Shown here: positions 9,983 through 19,761 of the stretch, piece after piece | How positions within the stretch are numbered: the first letter of the stretch is position 1 | Layout of the letters: each line of letters starts with the position of its first letter | Notes under the pieces: generated by a model | Database searches by the model: none | What the model saw: the letters and a program-made list of their open reading frames with translations, nothing else | Told to the model about the DNA's origin: nothing | Program-made: the position numbers and the translations under genes | Assembly: GCA_045106235.1 (NCBI GenBank) | Contig: JBGCEJ010000011.1 | Span: 62,001 to 126,000, forward strand | Direction: 5' to 3' | DNA: 64,000 bases | From: UBA4427 sp045106235 | GTDB taxonomy: Bacteria > Myxococcota_A > UBA9160 > UBA4427

Positions 9983-11299
9983 CTAGTTCTGCCCGTAGCC
10001 TGCGAGGCGCGCGAAGGGGCCGAAGCCCGCGATGCCTGTTCCCACAAGCGGGAGCAGCGTGGGCGTGATCCGGAGACCATTCGCTCCCGCGACACCCAGC
10101 TCTGAAATCAGCGCGAGGCCAACGCAGACCATGGATGCACCTGTGACGAGACGCCGCCCCGAGGCCGCGGCCTCGGTTTTGGCGGGGCGCTCAAAGCGCG
10201 AGACGAGGGGCAGGGCAGCGAGCAAGAGCGCGAAGAAGCCGAGCATGAAAATCGGCCGCGTCTGCCACCAGACCGCCGTGTTCGGGATCATCGAAAGCAG
10301 AGAACCCTGCGCGAGGTAGAGCAGGCCATAGGCGATGATCATCACCGTCATATGCCAGAGATAGAGCGACATGATCATGCCGTTCAGCAGGACCGTCGCT
10401 GTCCAAACTGCTTTGTGGTCGAGGATCCGCCGGGCGAAGCCTTCTAGGCGAAGGATGAGTCCGGACTGAGCCACGCCGAGGGCGAGCAGGGCGAGGGTGG
10501 GAGAGGACGTGTTCGAGATCTCGGATCCCGGCACGCCCACCATTGCGAGGGGGTAGGGGCCAAAGATCACGAGAGCGGCGAGCGCAGCCGCGCCCGCGCC
10601 GGCCCAAGCGAGTCGGTTTCGGAAACGGCCATCGCGCCAGGCGTAGCCGAGCTGATGGATGGCGAGCCAAACGAACCCGTAGTTCAGATAGCGAAGACCG
10701 TGGAGGTCCTGAGAAAAGGCGACGATGTCGACGAGGGCCGCGCCGGCGACGAGCCCGGCGAAGGATCCGAATCCGAAACGGTTCCACGCAGCATGTGTCC
10801 AGGGGACGAGCACCCCGACCATGACGTAGACCGCAAGAAACCAGGTCGGGACAAGCGCCGCCTGGCTGAGCACCCCGACGGATTCCGGGGAGAGCCCGAA
10901 GCCGAGGGCGGCGAGGGCGATGCCGATCCAGACGAGGAGAACGGGAATGACGGGCCCGATCAGTCGGCGGAAGCGTGCTGCCAGCCATTCGCCGTAGGGT
11001 GTGCCGGCTTTTTGGGCGGAGGCCCAGGCGACCGCGTTGGCGTAGCCGCCCACGAGGAAGAAGATCGGCATGACCTGGACGACCAGCGTGAGCCACTGGG
11101 TCCACGGCGCGATCTCAAGCATATGGCCTGGGACGAGTTCGCCTTGCTCCGAGAGGTAGGGCGCGGCGACGAGCCAATGTCCGAGGATGACGACGAGGAT
11201 CGAGGCGGCGCGCAGAAAATCGACGTAGCGATTGCGCTCGCTCGGGGTGGCTTCAGCGAGGCCGCCTGCGCGGCGCCAGAGGTTTTTAAGGAAGCTCAT
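9983..11299 (-). CDS. Acyltransferase-3 family membrane protein (OafA/YrhL type)
   Basis: 438 aa integral membrane protein with about ten hydrophobic segments. It begins with the family signature RNRYVDFLRAASILVVILGHW, where Arg and His are the conserved catalytic-region residues near position 35. These enzymes O-acylate surface polysaccharides, lipids or small molecules using a cytoplasmic acyl donor. Hydrophobic helices include MPIFFLVGGYANAV, PTWFLAVYVMVGVLVPW and MIMSLYLWHMTVMIIAYG, the last carrying a second conserved LWHM motif. Start ATG at 11297-11299 preceded by GGAGAG. No sugar-biosynthesis genes lie nearby, so the acceptor cannot be guessed. Confidence 0.85.
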   Translation of the reverse strand: MSFLKNLWRRAGGLAEATPSERNRYVDFLRAASILVVILGHWLVAAPYLSEQGELVPGHMLEIAPWTQWLTLVVQVMPIFFLVGGYANAVAWASAQKAGTPYGEWLAARFRRLIGPVIPVLLVWIGIALAALGFGLSPESVGVLSQAALVPTWFLAVYVMVGVLVPWTHAAWNRFGFGSFAGLVAGAALVDIVAFSQDLHGLRYLNYGFVWLAIHQLGYAWRDGRFRNRLAWAGAGAAALAALVIFGPYPLAMVGVPGSEISNTSSPTLALLALGVAQSGLILRLEGFARRILDHKAVWTATVLLNGMIMSLYLWHMTVMIIAYGLLYLAQGSLLSMIPNTAVWWQTRPIFMLGFFALLLAALPLVSRFERPAKTEAAASGRRLVTGASMVCVGLALISELGVAGANGLRITPTLLPLVGTGIAGFGPFARLAGYGQN

Positions 11300-11471
11300 T
11301 CATGCTCTCCAGGTCTATTGGGACAGGCCTAGTTAGAGCAGGATGAATGCCAAGATCGAAAGCTAATAAAAACAGGTACTTAGAGGAGATTGGCGCGTTC
11401 GGCCTTGGTGGAGATGTACATCCATAGTCCGGAAATGTGCATAGGGTGTCAGTCGCATGCCGATAGGCCCG

Positions 11472-12254
11472 CTAGCGACCTTTGAACTCCGGCTTTCGCT
11501 TCTGCATGAATGCGCTGACGCCCTCGCGGAAATCGTCGCTGGCGTTGCACATCATCTGCAGCTCAACTTCACGATCGTAGGTCGTTGGGAGATCGCCCTC
11601 GGCCGCCGTCCAAACGGCCTGTTTTGCGAATCGCAGCGAGAGCGGGGCTCGATCCGAGAGCTTATGCGCCCAGCCCTGGGCCTCGGCGACGAGGTTTTCC
11701 TTCGCGACGACGCGGTTGCAGAGCCCCAGCTCGAGGCAGCGCGCTGCGGAGATGCGGTCCCCGGTCGCGATCATTTCGTAGGCGAGCTTGCGCCCGACGG
11801 TTCGAGTGAGATGCCAAGTGGCCGCGCCGTCGGGAACGAGGCCGATGGCCGCGAACGCCTGATAGAGGAATGCGTCCTCGGCCATGACCGTGAGGTCGCA
11901 GTTCATGGCATGAGCGCTGCCGATCCCGGCGCAGGCGCCGTTCACCGCGCTGATCCACGGTTTCGGAGATTCTCGGACCGCCATGAGGACCGGGCGATGG
12001 TCCTCGTTCAGATGATCCGCGACGGTGCGGCCTTCGGGAAGCGCCATTGAGAGGTCGGCACCGGCGCAGAAACTTCGGCCTTCGCCGGTGAGGACGACCG
12101 CGCGAATGGAGTCGTCCGCGTTGATGTGCTCGATGGCCTCTTTCATCTCGTCGAGGATCGCGATGTCCATCGCGTTCAGTTTTTCGGGCCGGTCGAGAAA
12201 GAGGGTGGCGACAGGGCCATCGGTCTCGAGGCGAATGGAATCGTAGTTGGACAT
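11472..12254 (-). CDS. Enoyl-CoA hydratase/isomerase family protein
   Basis: 260 aa crotonase-fold protein. Oxyanion-hole segments are SFCAGADLSM near residue 62 and AVNGACAGIGSAHAMNCDL near residue 105. In the second catalytic position the sequence is IGLVPDGAATWHL: Asp stands where classical hydratases have Glu, as in PaaG-like isomerases, so isomerase or another crotonase chemistry is as likely as hydration. Start at 12254 supported by AAAGGAAA upstream. The next gene upstream on the same strand is the phosphotransferase, whose stop is 42 nt away, so the two may be cotranscribed. Confidence 0.92.
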   Translation of the reverse strand: MSNYDSIRLETDGPVATLFLDRPEKLNAMDIAILDEMKEAIEHINADDSIRAVVLTGEGRSFCAGADLSMALPEGRTVADHLNEDHRPVLMAVRESPKPWISAVNGACAGIGSAHAMNCDLTVMAEDAFLYQAFAAIGLVPDGAATWHLTRTVGRKLAYEMIATGDRISAARCLELGLCNRVVAKENLVAEAQGWAHKLSDRAPLSLRFAKQAVWTAAEGDLPTTYDREVELQMMCNASDDFREGVSAFMQKRKPEFKGR

Positions 12255-12296
12255 GCGTATTTCCTTTGACGGGTTCGGCTCTCGCTTAGGTGAAGC

Positions 12297-13742
12297 TTAG
12301 AACTCAAAGTCGGGAATCGGGTTATGCCGTGCGATGGCAGACCCAGCGGGACCGCAGAGCATCAAGTAGCGCGAAGTGCGCCGGTGGAACAAGCGAATCA
12401 GGGCCTCGTCATTTCTGCCGTCGTCTTCGAACACGAAACGCTCGAGCGCCGCGTCGCCGTCTTGCCACGTTGCCGGGCGCTCGCCAAGAAGCGCTTCTAG
12501 ATCGTCGAGGTTTGCTTTGTCGACGGCCGCTCCGATTTCGTCGGTTCGCGCGAGATGTCGTGCCAGGCGAAAAAAGATTCGGAACTGATGCTGCGTGGTT
12601 TCGTCCTTGTCGCTCCCGTTCGTGATCTCCGCGGGGAAATTACGCAGCCAGTCTACTAAATGCCCATGGCCCACGGCGCCGGTCGAAACGTGCGGTTCCG
12701 GGATCGGGACCTCTTCGAGTTCAATCCCCAGAAGCTCGGCGAGCGCCTCCATGGAATAGATATTGGTTTCCGCGCACCACTGCATATTCGTCATGTAGTC
12801 CGAGCCGGATGGGGGCTCGGCGAGCGCGGAATGAAAGGCCAGCTGATTGCTGAGGGTGAAGCAGAAATGGTGGTACTGAATGGCGCGCCGGTCGATGCTC
12901 TTGCCAATCGCTTTTTCGTAATGGTCGTAGAGGGCGTTGAAATCGCCGAAGCCCAGGACGCTCGTCCGCATTCGGAAGCCCGCGAGATCCATCATTGGAT
13001 CGCCCAGATGCCCGAGTTCGAGGTCGATCACTGCCTCGACGCGTCCGTCTTTATGCATGAGCTGGCCGGAGTCCCATACGATCACGCTCTCCCGCGGCTC
13101 GCCGCCCAGGGGATTGCGCTTCAGCCAGGCGAGGCAGAACTCAAGATGCGGATCGGGGCGCTTTTTCCGTTTGCGGTAGGACTCCTCGTAGATCTGCATC
13201 CCGAGTTTTCCTGAGTCCTCTGGGCGGTCCGCCCGCAAGATCTCCGCCTTTACGAAGGGGGTAATGTCGAGGCGATGGATATCCGCGAGGATCTCCATAT
13301 AGTGCCGCATAACATCATCCCGTTCCGCGTCTTCGGTTTGGGCGAAATGCTCGACGCCCTCGACGCGGTCCATCACATACGCGCGGGGATCATTGCACCA
13401 GCCCCACACCTTGGGGACGGGGATGCCGGCTTCGTAGAGCTTCTCTTGGAACCGCATTTCGTGCTCAAGAGGAAAGCCGTGATGAGCATCGATTCGGTCG
13501 CCGCGTACACAGAGCGAAAGGCGCTCGACCGAGCCATCCTTGGCTGGGCGATCCACCTCCGCGAACCAAACCGGGCGCCACCGCGCCTGAGGGTCGATAT
13601 GGACGACTTCTCCGCCGATCTCGTTTTCGATCCAGCGAACAACTTTGAGTGTTCGGTCCGCGAGGCTGAGATGCGCCCCGCTGGAATCTGATTCGGCGTC
13701 ACTGTCTCCGCCGACCGGTTGCGCTCGCTGATCGTTGCTCAT
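12297..13742 (-). CDS. APH-like phosphotransferase family protein with altered catalytic loop
   Basis: 481 aa from the ATG at 13740-13742 (MSNDQRAQ), which has GGAG just upstream. It has the aminoglycoside-phosphotransferase/kinase-like fold as found in ACAD10-type proteins: EMRFQEKLYEAGIPVPKVWGW in the N lobe, YVMDRVEG at the hinge, and VEAVIDLELGHLGDPMMDLAG carrying the metal-binding Asp. The usual HGD catalytic motif is replaced by VIVWDSGQL, leaving Asp but no His or Gly. Physiological substrates of this group are largely unknown, with associations to hydroxyacyl-CoA or lipid catabolism; a neighbouring crotonase fits. Divergent from the sulfotransferase. Confidence 0.82.
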   Translation of the reverse strand: MSNDQRAQPVGGDSDAESDSSGAHLSLADRTLKVVRWIENEIGGEVVHIDPQARWRPVWFAEVDRPAKDGSVERLSLCVRGDRIDAHHGFPLEHEMRFQEKLYEAGIPVPKVWGWCNDPRAYVMDRVEGVEHFAQTEDAERDDVMRHYMEILADIHRLDITPFVKAEILRADRPEDSGKLGMQIYEESYRKRKKRPDPHLEFCLAWLKRNPLGGEPRESVIVWDSGQLMHKDGRVEAVIDLELGHLGDPMMDLAGFRMRTSVLGFGDFNALYDHYEKAIGKSIDRRAIQYHHFCFTLSNQLAFHSALAEPPSGSDYMTNMQWCAETNIYSMEALAELLGIELEEVPIPEPHVSTGAVGHGHLVDWLRNFPAEITNGSDKDETTQHQFRIFFRLARHLARTDEIGAAVDKANLDDLEALLGERPATWQDGDAALERFVFEDDGRNDEALIRLFHRRTSRYLMLCGPAGSAIARHNPIPDFEF

Positions 13743-13755
13743 GAGGGTCTCCGTT

Positions 13756-13770
13756 GGCCAGAAGCTGGCC
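13756..13770 (-). promoter_or_regulatory. Inverted repeat in phosphotransferase leader
   Basis: GGCCAG-AAG-CTGGCC, a 6-bp perfect stem with a 3-nt loop, ends about 13 nt upstream of the phosphotransferase start on the minus strand. It may be an mRNA leader hairpin close to the ribosome site or an operator in the 206-nt divergent region. Confidence 0.3.
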
Positions 13771-13948
13771 TGAGTCTCGCATAGGTCAGCTGTCGGTGGC
13801 GAGCGTTTCGGTCTCCTGCGTATGACCTGCTTCCGCATGTTTGGGGATCGGTTTCTGCTCGGTTTCGCGTTTGATGGAGGCTCTCGAACCGCCTAGTGTG
13901 TAAGACCGCGCTTTTGAAGGAATCCGCCTTGATTGAAGGAGCAGCATC

Positions 13949-15139
13949 GTGAGTAGAGGATCCGCCGAGAATCAAGCCGCATTCGCCGACGACCAGGTGA
14001 TCGCGGACGCGAAGGCGAATACAGGACTTGATGATTTCGGTGAAGACGCGTTTCGCGAGCCGCTTGAAGTCCTGCTTCGATCATTGCGCGAAGAGGCGCC
14101 GCTGAACGAGATCGGCCGCATGGTGCTTCGCGGCCGCGTCGTCGAGAGCCTCGAGACACGCCTTCAGACCCAGGATTGGATCAAGCGTCATCCCGAGATT
14201 CTGGAAGAAGAAATCGGGGCCCCGATTGTGGTCGTCGGACTGATGCGAACGGGAACGACGATGCTCCACCGGATCATCTCTCGTGATCCCCGCAACTATG
14301 CCGCGGATTGGTGGGAGACGCGCTTCCCTGCGCCGCATCCCAACACCGATTGGTCGAAGCCTGACCCTCGCATCCCGATTGCCGAAGCAGAGGTCGCTGC
14401 GATTCTCGAGGCGGATCCCCGCCAGGCCTCAATTCATCCGTGGAACGCGCAGGCGCCCGACGAAGAAATCATGCTGCTTGAGCATTCGTTCCTTTCGCAT
14501 GTCCCAGAAGCCTTCGTCAATATCCCGACCTATCGGTCTTGGATTAATGAGCAGGACTGGACGCCGGCCTACGTATATCTGAAGAAGCTCCTGCAGTCGC
14601 TGCAATGGCAAAAGCGCCAGCGAGGTGACGTGCGAGAGCGCTGGGTGCTGAAGACGCCCGGGCATCTCGGCTATCTCGACACGCTTTTCGATGTCTTTCC
14701 CGGAGCGCGCGTGATTCAAACGCATCGTGATCCCGTTGAGACCGTGCCCTCTGCGGCCTCGATGAACCATGCGATGTGGGCGCTTTACAGCGAAACGGAA
14801 GAGGCGAATCAGGCCGGAGCGCAGTGGCAGGAGCGTCTCGCTTGGGGAACGCTTCGCGCGATGGAGTCCCGGACGCGATATGCCGAGGACCGGTTTGCGG
14901 ATATTTGGTTCCGAGACGCCATGAAGGACCCGATCAGCGAAATCGAACGTGCCTACGGCATCTTCGGGATCGAAATGACGGCGGCCGCCCGCGCGGGAAT
15001 GGAGCAATGGCGCGTCGATAACCCACGCGATAAGCGCCCGCCCCATGAATACACGCTGAGCGACTACGGGCTGACCGAAGAGGGGATCAAGACCGCTTTC
15101 GGCCCTTATCGCAAAGACTTCATCGAACCGCATCTCTAG
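13949..15139 (+). CDS. Sulfotransferase family protein
   Basis: 396 aa. The PAPS-binding loop is VVGLMRTGTTMLHRII near residue 94 and the 3'-phosphate loop is VIQTHRDPVETVPSAASM near residue 255, so the protein probably transfers sulfate from PAPS to an alcohol. Start is a GTG with AAGGAG six nt upstream (13937-13942). A second, divergent member of the family lies at 32271-33548; each has a SnoaL-like gene immediately beside it. Acceptor unknown. Convergent with the SnoaL-like gene at 15192. Confidence 0.88.
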   Translation: MSRGSAENQAAFADDQVIADAKANTGLDDFGEDAFREPLEVLLRSLREEAPLNEIGRMVLRGRVVESLETRLQTQDWIKRHPEILEEEIGAPIVVVGLMRTGTTMLHRIISRDPRNYAADWWETRFPAPHPNTDWSKPDPRIPIAEAEVAAILEADPRQASIHPWNAQAPDEEIMLLEHSFLSHVPEAFVNIPTYRSWINEQDWTPAYVYLKKLLQSLQWQKRQRGDVRERWVLKTPGHLGYLDTLFDVFPGARVIQTHRDPVETVPSAASMNHAMWALYSETEEANQAGAQWQERLAWGTLRAMESRTRYAEDRFADIWFRDAMKDPISEIERAYGIFGIEMTAAARAGMEQWRVDNPRDKRPPHEYTLSDYGLTEEGIKTAFGPYRKDFIEPHL

Positions 15140-15191
15140 TTTGATGGATAGTTTGATGGCTAGTTTGATGCGGGTCCCGCGTTAGGCCGAT

Positions 15192-15650
15192 TCAGTCGGG
15201 GATCGAATAGCCCTCGGGCAAATTTCCCTGCATGATCGTCTGGTCGCAGTAGCGCTCGAGGATTCGCCAGCCGAATTTCGTTCGGATCAGGCGGTCGAGG
15301 TAGCGCCCCGCGTTGGTGATGATGAGCTGTCCGTCGTCGGGTGTATTGCGTCCCATCGGGGCATGGAAATAACATCTGGACTTGGCTTCGTCGCCGTCGA
15401 TCTCGATGATGATGTTCGTGACGATATGCAAGTTGATCGGCCAGCTTTCGAGGGCGCGGTCGAGCCAGGCGAGCGTCTCGCGGAACGGGCCGGAATGGCC
15501 TCCGGTCGTCGTGTAGTCAATCGTGGCTTCAAGCGCGAAGATGCGGTCCATCATCTTCCACTCTCGGCGATCGACCATCTCCGCGTAGAGATGCATCAGT
15601 TCCGTGATTTCGAGGCGGTCTTGGATTTCCTGGAGGTTTTCGGGTCGCAT
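15192..15650 (-). CDS. SnoaL-like (NTF2-fold) protein
   Basis: 152 aa, alpha+beta barrel of the SnoaL_4/ring-hydroxylating-dioxygenase-beta-like type. It starts with the typical helix LQEIQDRLEITELMHLYAEMVDRREW and continues with the strands LHIVTNIIIEIDGDEAKSRCYFHAP and GRYLDRLIRTKFGWRILERY. Such proteins act as small isomerases, dehydratases or cyclases or merely bind ligands; no specific function can be assigned. Start supported by AAGGAG 5 nt before the ATG. It lies just beyond the 3' end of the convergent sulfotransferase. Confidence 0.82.
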   Translation of the reverse strand: MRPENLQEIQDRLEITELMHLYAEMVDRREWKMMDRIFALEATIDYTTTGGHSGPFRETLAWLDRALESWPINLHIVTNIIIEIDGDEAKSRCYFHAPMGRNTPDDGQLIITNAGRYLDRLIRTKFGWRILERYCDQTIMQGNLPEGYSIPD

Positions 15651-15719
15651 GGGGGCTCCTTCTTGGTCTCGGGAGACGGGGCGAGAGAGACAGTCTATCA
15701 GGTCTTCAAGGGATCGGGT

Positions 15720-18149
15720 TTAGAAGCCCGCGCGTCGGCCTGCGGCGAGGGCAACGATGATGTCCACACGGCGAATCGCGTCATGGAGGTCGGCTGCGAA
15801 ATCGGCTCGGGCCTCAGCGAGCTCGCTGCCGCCTGTGCCCAGGAGCCCACGGTTGCCGGCGAGCTTAAGAGCGGTTTGGAAGAGCACCTTAGAAATCGAG
15901 TCCGTGGCGTGGATCCGCTTCTGCATTTCGTATTGGCGGCCGAGGCCAAGGCAATTGTCGAGAAAGCGCTTTTCGTCGAGTTCGGTCTCGGGGGCGAGTT
16001 GGGCAAGTTGGTCAGCGACCACGCGGTAGCTCTCGAAGAAGGGCCGGAGCACGCGATGAGCACAGAAGGGCTTCGTCTTTCGGATGAGGTCTTCGGGATC
16101 CACTTCGTAGGCTTCGATGCGTTTTTCCCAGTCTCGTGAGATCGGCTCGAAGACCTGTCTGATTTCGTCTCGGAAGGTCTCTTTCTCTGAGAAGAAGAAC
16201 TCGAATTTCAGGAGGTTCCGGAGATGCATGACCTCCTTCCAGAAATTGGGAATGACTTCTTCGCGAGGTCCCTGGATTGCATGCAGAAGCGCGAGCTCTG
16301 CGATCGCGGGCCCGACAAAGAAGTGCACCACTGTATTGCGATAGTAGGCGGCCGTAAGCTGCTGCTTGTCGCTGATTCCGTAGACGGGCTCAAGGCCTCC
16401 GTCGAAGCGGGTTAAGACGTCATTGTCGACGAGGGCGAGCAGGGTGGCTTCGATGCCTTCTTCAGAGCCGAGGTGCATGAAGTCTTCGCTGGTCGGCAAA
16501 TTGCGTCGATGCACCGTCGCAAGCAGGTTCTCGAGGCTCTTCGCGGTTTCGGCCACGGTCAGCGCTTGTCCCGTCGTGCCAAGAAGAGCGAGGGTGACGA
16601 GTGACGTCGGTGTGATCGGCGTGACTTGGTTGATGCGGACGGAGACTTCGAAGGCGAGCTTCTCGAGGTCGAAGCGGCGCTGCGTGGCCGGAGGCGTTTT
16701 AGTGGGGAGGTCTCCTGATCTTTCCGCTTCGGGAGCCCCGAGTTGATCACGAAGAGAGAGCGGCTCGCCGAAAGCGATATGAATTTGTCCGTACCGATTC
16801 CGCAATCCCTGGACGAATTTCACGAGCCAGCTGAAGTTCTCCGTCTGCTTCTCGCCGCCGCGCTGCTCCGCGACGTAGCTGCCGACGTCTTGGATTTGGT
16901 CGTAGGCGATGGATACGGGGACAAGGTAAACGTCTTCGCTCTTGCCGCGTTGATAGGCGCCGACGACGTTGGAGAGCAGGCCGAAGCGCGGAGGTAGGAG
17001 CTTGCCTGATCGGGAGCGACCGCCTTCGATATACCACTCGAGGGGGAAGCGTTTTTCGATGAGGTAGTCGATGTAGTGCGACAAGACGTGTTTGTAGACG
17101 GGGTTGTCGCGGAAACTGCGGCGGATGAAGAAAACGCCGCTTCGCCTAACGAGTGGGCCGAGGGGGAAGAAATTCATGTTGATGCCGCCTGCGGTGTGGT
17201 TCGGTGGCAGGCCGTGTTCATGAAGCGCGTATTGCAGGACGAGATGGTCGAGGTTGGACTTATGCGTTGGGAGGAAGACGACGGGATGACGTTCTTCGAG
17301 GGCGGCTATGCCTTTCATGACGGTTTCGTCGTAGATGAGTTTTTCGTCGTAGCCCCGGGTATAGACCCAGCGAATGATTTGATTCACAAGGTCGATGACG
17401 AGGGGGCTATGGGTTGCAGCGATTTCTTTGATGTATTTGGCAGCTTGGTTCGTGACGCCGACCAGGCTGGCGTTCTCGTCTCCCTCGGCGCGAAGTCGGC
17501 TCGCAATCCTTGAGAGTTCGCCGCGGAAAGAGGGTCGACCCAGAATCTCCTCGTTGACGAGGCGAGGGACTTTGTAGCGAGCGCCTCGGATGCGTCGCTC
17601 GGCGCGTTCGAGCGCGAGCGTCGCCTTTTGCGTAATGAACTCGGCGAGGCCGAGGGTTTCTGCGCTGTTGGAACCGCAGAACTCTGTCCAGCGACCGCGC
17701 AGGTTCGAGGCCAAGGCAGGCTCGCCTGCAACAATGACGCATCGATCGGAGTCCCGGCGTCGAATCCAAGATTGCCGGATCCAGTTGGGATCGCGCGGGT
17801 CACCTGCGGTGAGCAGGCCGAGAAAGCTAATGGTCCGTTTCCCGTTGCGAAGTGGACCACGCCAGATTACGCGCAGAGGCGCCATCAGTGGGTCGCCGGG
17901 GATCGAGAGCGATTCTTCGAGCTGGGGATCGATGGACCTCGGCGTGCGCCGGCGGCGTGAGGGCGGGATCGAGACGAGCTCGATGAGTTCCGGGGCATGT
18001 TCCTCGGGTCGATTTTCCTCGATCCACTGCTCGATCAGTCGGCGTTCGACGCGACTGGCCGCATCGGTCAGGAAGACCACGCGCTGGTCGGGGGCGATTC
18101 CCGGCCATTCCGGTCCAGCCGGCATGGAGCGAGGCGAGACAGCTGCCAT
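15720..18149 (-). CDS. plsB: Glycerol-3-phosphate 1-O-acyltransferase PlsB
   Basis: 809 aa, full length for PlsB, the membrane-associated enzyme that forms 1-acyl-G3P. The central acyltransferase motifs are in order: block I FLPTHKSNLDHLVL (H-x4-D) near residue 291, block II FFIRRSFRDNPVY, block III YIEGGRSRSGKLL and block IV LVPVSIAYDQI. The long N- and C-terminal helical extensions are typical of the family. Start ATG at 18147-18149. Divergent from the acetyl-CoA hydrolase-like gene. Together with the PlsC-like protein at 21286 the window carries both phospholipid acylation steps, though not in one operon. Confidence 0.95.
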   Translation of the reverse strand: MAAVSPRSMPAGPEWPGIAPDQRVVFLTDAASRVERRLIEQWIEENRPEEHAPELIELVSIPPSRRRRTPRSIDPQLEESLSIPGDPLMAPLRVIWRGPLRNGKRTISFLGLLTAGDPRDPNWIRQSWIRRRDSDRCVIVAGEPALASNLRGRWTEFCGSNSAETLGLAEFITQKATLALERAERRIRGARYKVPRLVNEEILGRPSFRGELSRIASRLRAEGDENASLVGVTNQAAKYIKEIAATHSPLVIDLVNQIIRWVYTRGYDEKLIYDETVMKGIAALEERHPVVFLPTHKSNLDHLVLQYALHEHGLPPNHTAGGINMNFFPLGPLVRRSGVFFIRRSFRDNPVYKHVLSHYIDYLIEKRFPLEWYIEGGRSRSGKLLPPRFGLLSNVVGAYQRGKSEDVYLVPVSIAYDQIQDVGSYVAEQRGGEKQTENFSWLVKFVQGLRNRYGQIHIAFGEPLSLRDQLGAPEAERSGDLPTKTPPATQRRFDLEKLAFEVSVRINQVTPITPTSLVTLALLGTTGQALTVAETAKSLENLLATVHRRNLPTSEDFMHLGSEEGIEATLLALVDNDVLTRFDGGLEPVYGISDKQQLTAAYYRNTVVHFFVGPAIAELALLHAIQGPREEVIPNFWKEVMHLRNLLKFEFFFSEKETFRDEIRQVFEPISRDWEKRIEAYEVDPEDLIRKTKPFCAHRVLRPFFESYRVVADQLAQLAPETELDEKRFLDNCLGLGRQYEMQKRIHATDSISKVLFQTALKLAGNRGLLGTGGSELAEARADFAADLHDAIRRVDIIVALAAGRRAGF

Positions 18150-18282
18150 GGGCAGAGTCTACCGGGTTTCAGAGGCCTGCGGCGCGTCATTCTTCGGAAG
18201 CGCGCAGCCTGCGGGCAAGTTGCGCATGCGAGTTGCCCGTGTGAGTTGCAGATGAGGGCCGATCCCTCATTATCTTGGGACT

Positions 18283-19620
18283 ATGGCCAAAGCTTCCTCT
18301 TCTTCGCGTCTCCAATCCTGTACTCCCGAGGAGGCGGCGGCGCAGCTTCGCCCCGTTGATCGGTTGGGAATCCCACTCGGGCCGGGCCAACCCGTTTCGT
18401 TCTTGCATGCCCTCGGTGAGCGTAAGGACTGGGAAGACCTGGGCGTATTCGGCGCGCTGTTGGTGGGGCTCTTTTCCGTCTTTGCGCATCCCGGCGTTTC
18501 GATGCGCTCGGGATTTTTCGGTCCCGCTGAGCGGGCGCTCCGCGCGGCGGGGCATAACGTGGCCTTCGTGCCCGCGGACTTTCGGCGCTTCCAGGAGATC
18601 GGTGAACGCTTCAACCCGCGCGTGATGGCAACCGCGGCCGCTCCGCCGGACGCGGACGGACGTTTTTCCCTTTCTCTGCACGCGGGGGCGACGGTGTCAC
18701 AGCTCCAGGAAGCTGGCCGAGATCCGAACCGCCTGCTCGTGGTGGAAACCAGTCCGAGTTTCCCCCGCACGCTCGGGCTTGGGGACGAGCATCCCCATTC
18801 GCTGAGCATGGATGAAGTGGATGTTTGGATCGAGAGCGATGCGCCTGCACCGGTTCTTGATGAGGCTCCGCCGGGCGATGTTGAACTCGCGATTGCATCG
18901 CATATCGCACCCTATATCGAGCCGGGGGCGACGCTTCAGACGGGAATCGGGGGTGTACCGAACGCGGTGGTCGAACTACTCGCGAGTGAGGGCGGCGGTG
19001 ACTACGGCGTCCACAGCGAGATGTTTACGACGGGGCTGATGCGTCTTCATGAGGCGGGGAAGGTCTCGAATCAGAAGGGGGTTTTCGATGGCTATTCGAT
19101 GACGACCTTCGCGATGGGGTCTCGGGAACTCTACGATTGGCTCGATGGGCAAGAAGCGGTTCGTTTTCTGCCCGTGAACGTCATCAATAATCCGTCGATC
19201 ATTGCGCGCAATCGCGACATGATTTCGATTAATGGGGCCCTCTCGGTTGATCTCTTCGGGCAGGTTGTTGCGGACTCGATCGATGGTACTCAGCATTCGG
19301 GGATCGGGGGGCATGAAGATTTTCTGGCGGGTGCCGGGCTGATCGCGGACGGACGTTCCTTGCTTTGTCTGCCTTCGACCTTCAAATCGGATGGGGCGGA
19401 GGCGTCTCGAATCGTGTCGAAGTTGAGCTCAGGCTCGATTGTGACGAGCCCGCGGCATCAGGTGGATGTGGTTGTTTCTGAATTCGGGGCAGCGGAACTT
19501 GCGGGGCGAACCGTGGGCGAGCGGGCTGAGGCGCTCGCAGGAATTGCGCACCCAGACCATAGAGAGTCGCTGCTGAAGGCGGCCCACGAGATCGCGCAGC
19601 TCGGTGTGATCCAGGGCTGA
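18283..19620 (+). CDS. Acetyl-CoA hydrolase/transferase family protein
   Basis: 445 aa, class I CoA-transferase family (acetyl-CoA hydrolase / 4-hydroxybutyrate CoA-transferase type). The C-terminal half contains LQTGIGGVPNAV near residue 223, the catalytic-glutamate segment VHSEMFTTGLMRL near residue 245 and SGIGGHEDF near 342. It would swap CoA between carboxylates or hydrolyse an acyl-CoA; the exact acids cannot be read from sequence. No signal peptide. Ribosome site weak. Divergent from plsB. Confidence 0.88.
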   Translation: MAKASSSSRLQSCTPEEAAAQLRPVDRLGIPLGPGQPVSFLHALGERKDWEDLGVFGALLVGLFSVFAHPGVSMRSGFFGPAERALRAAGHNVAFVPADFRRFQEIGERFNPRVMATAAAPPDADGRFSLSLHAGATVSQLQEAGRDPNRLLVVETSPSFPRTLGLGDEHPHSLSMDEVDVWIESDAPAPVLDEAPPGDVELAIASHIAPYIEPGATLQTGIGGVPNAVVELLASEGGGDYGVHSEMFTTGLMRLHEAGKVSNQKGVFDGYSMTTFAMGSRELYDWLDGQEAVRFLPVNVINNPSIIARNRDMISINGALSVDLFGQVVADSIDGTQHSGIGGHEDFLAGAGLIADGRSLLCLPSTFKSDGAEASRIVSKLSSGSIVTSPRHQVDVVVSEFGAAELAGRTVGERAEALAGIAHPDHRESLLKAAHEIAQLGVIQG

Positions 19621-19761
19621 GCGGCTGACCGGCGGGCAGGCTGAATGCCTGCTCGGCTGGTTCCGCTTGGGGCGGGGGCTAGACTTCGAGCTTCGGAGTG
19701 TGGGGGAGACCTGCAGTGGGCGATGCCTGCCCAGACAGAACCGAAACAGGAGGAATCCGCT

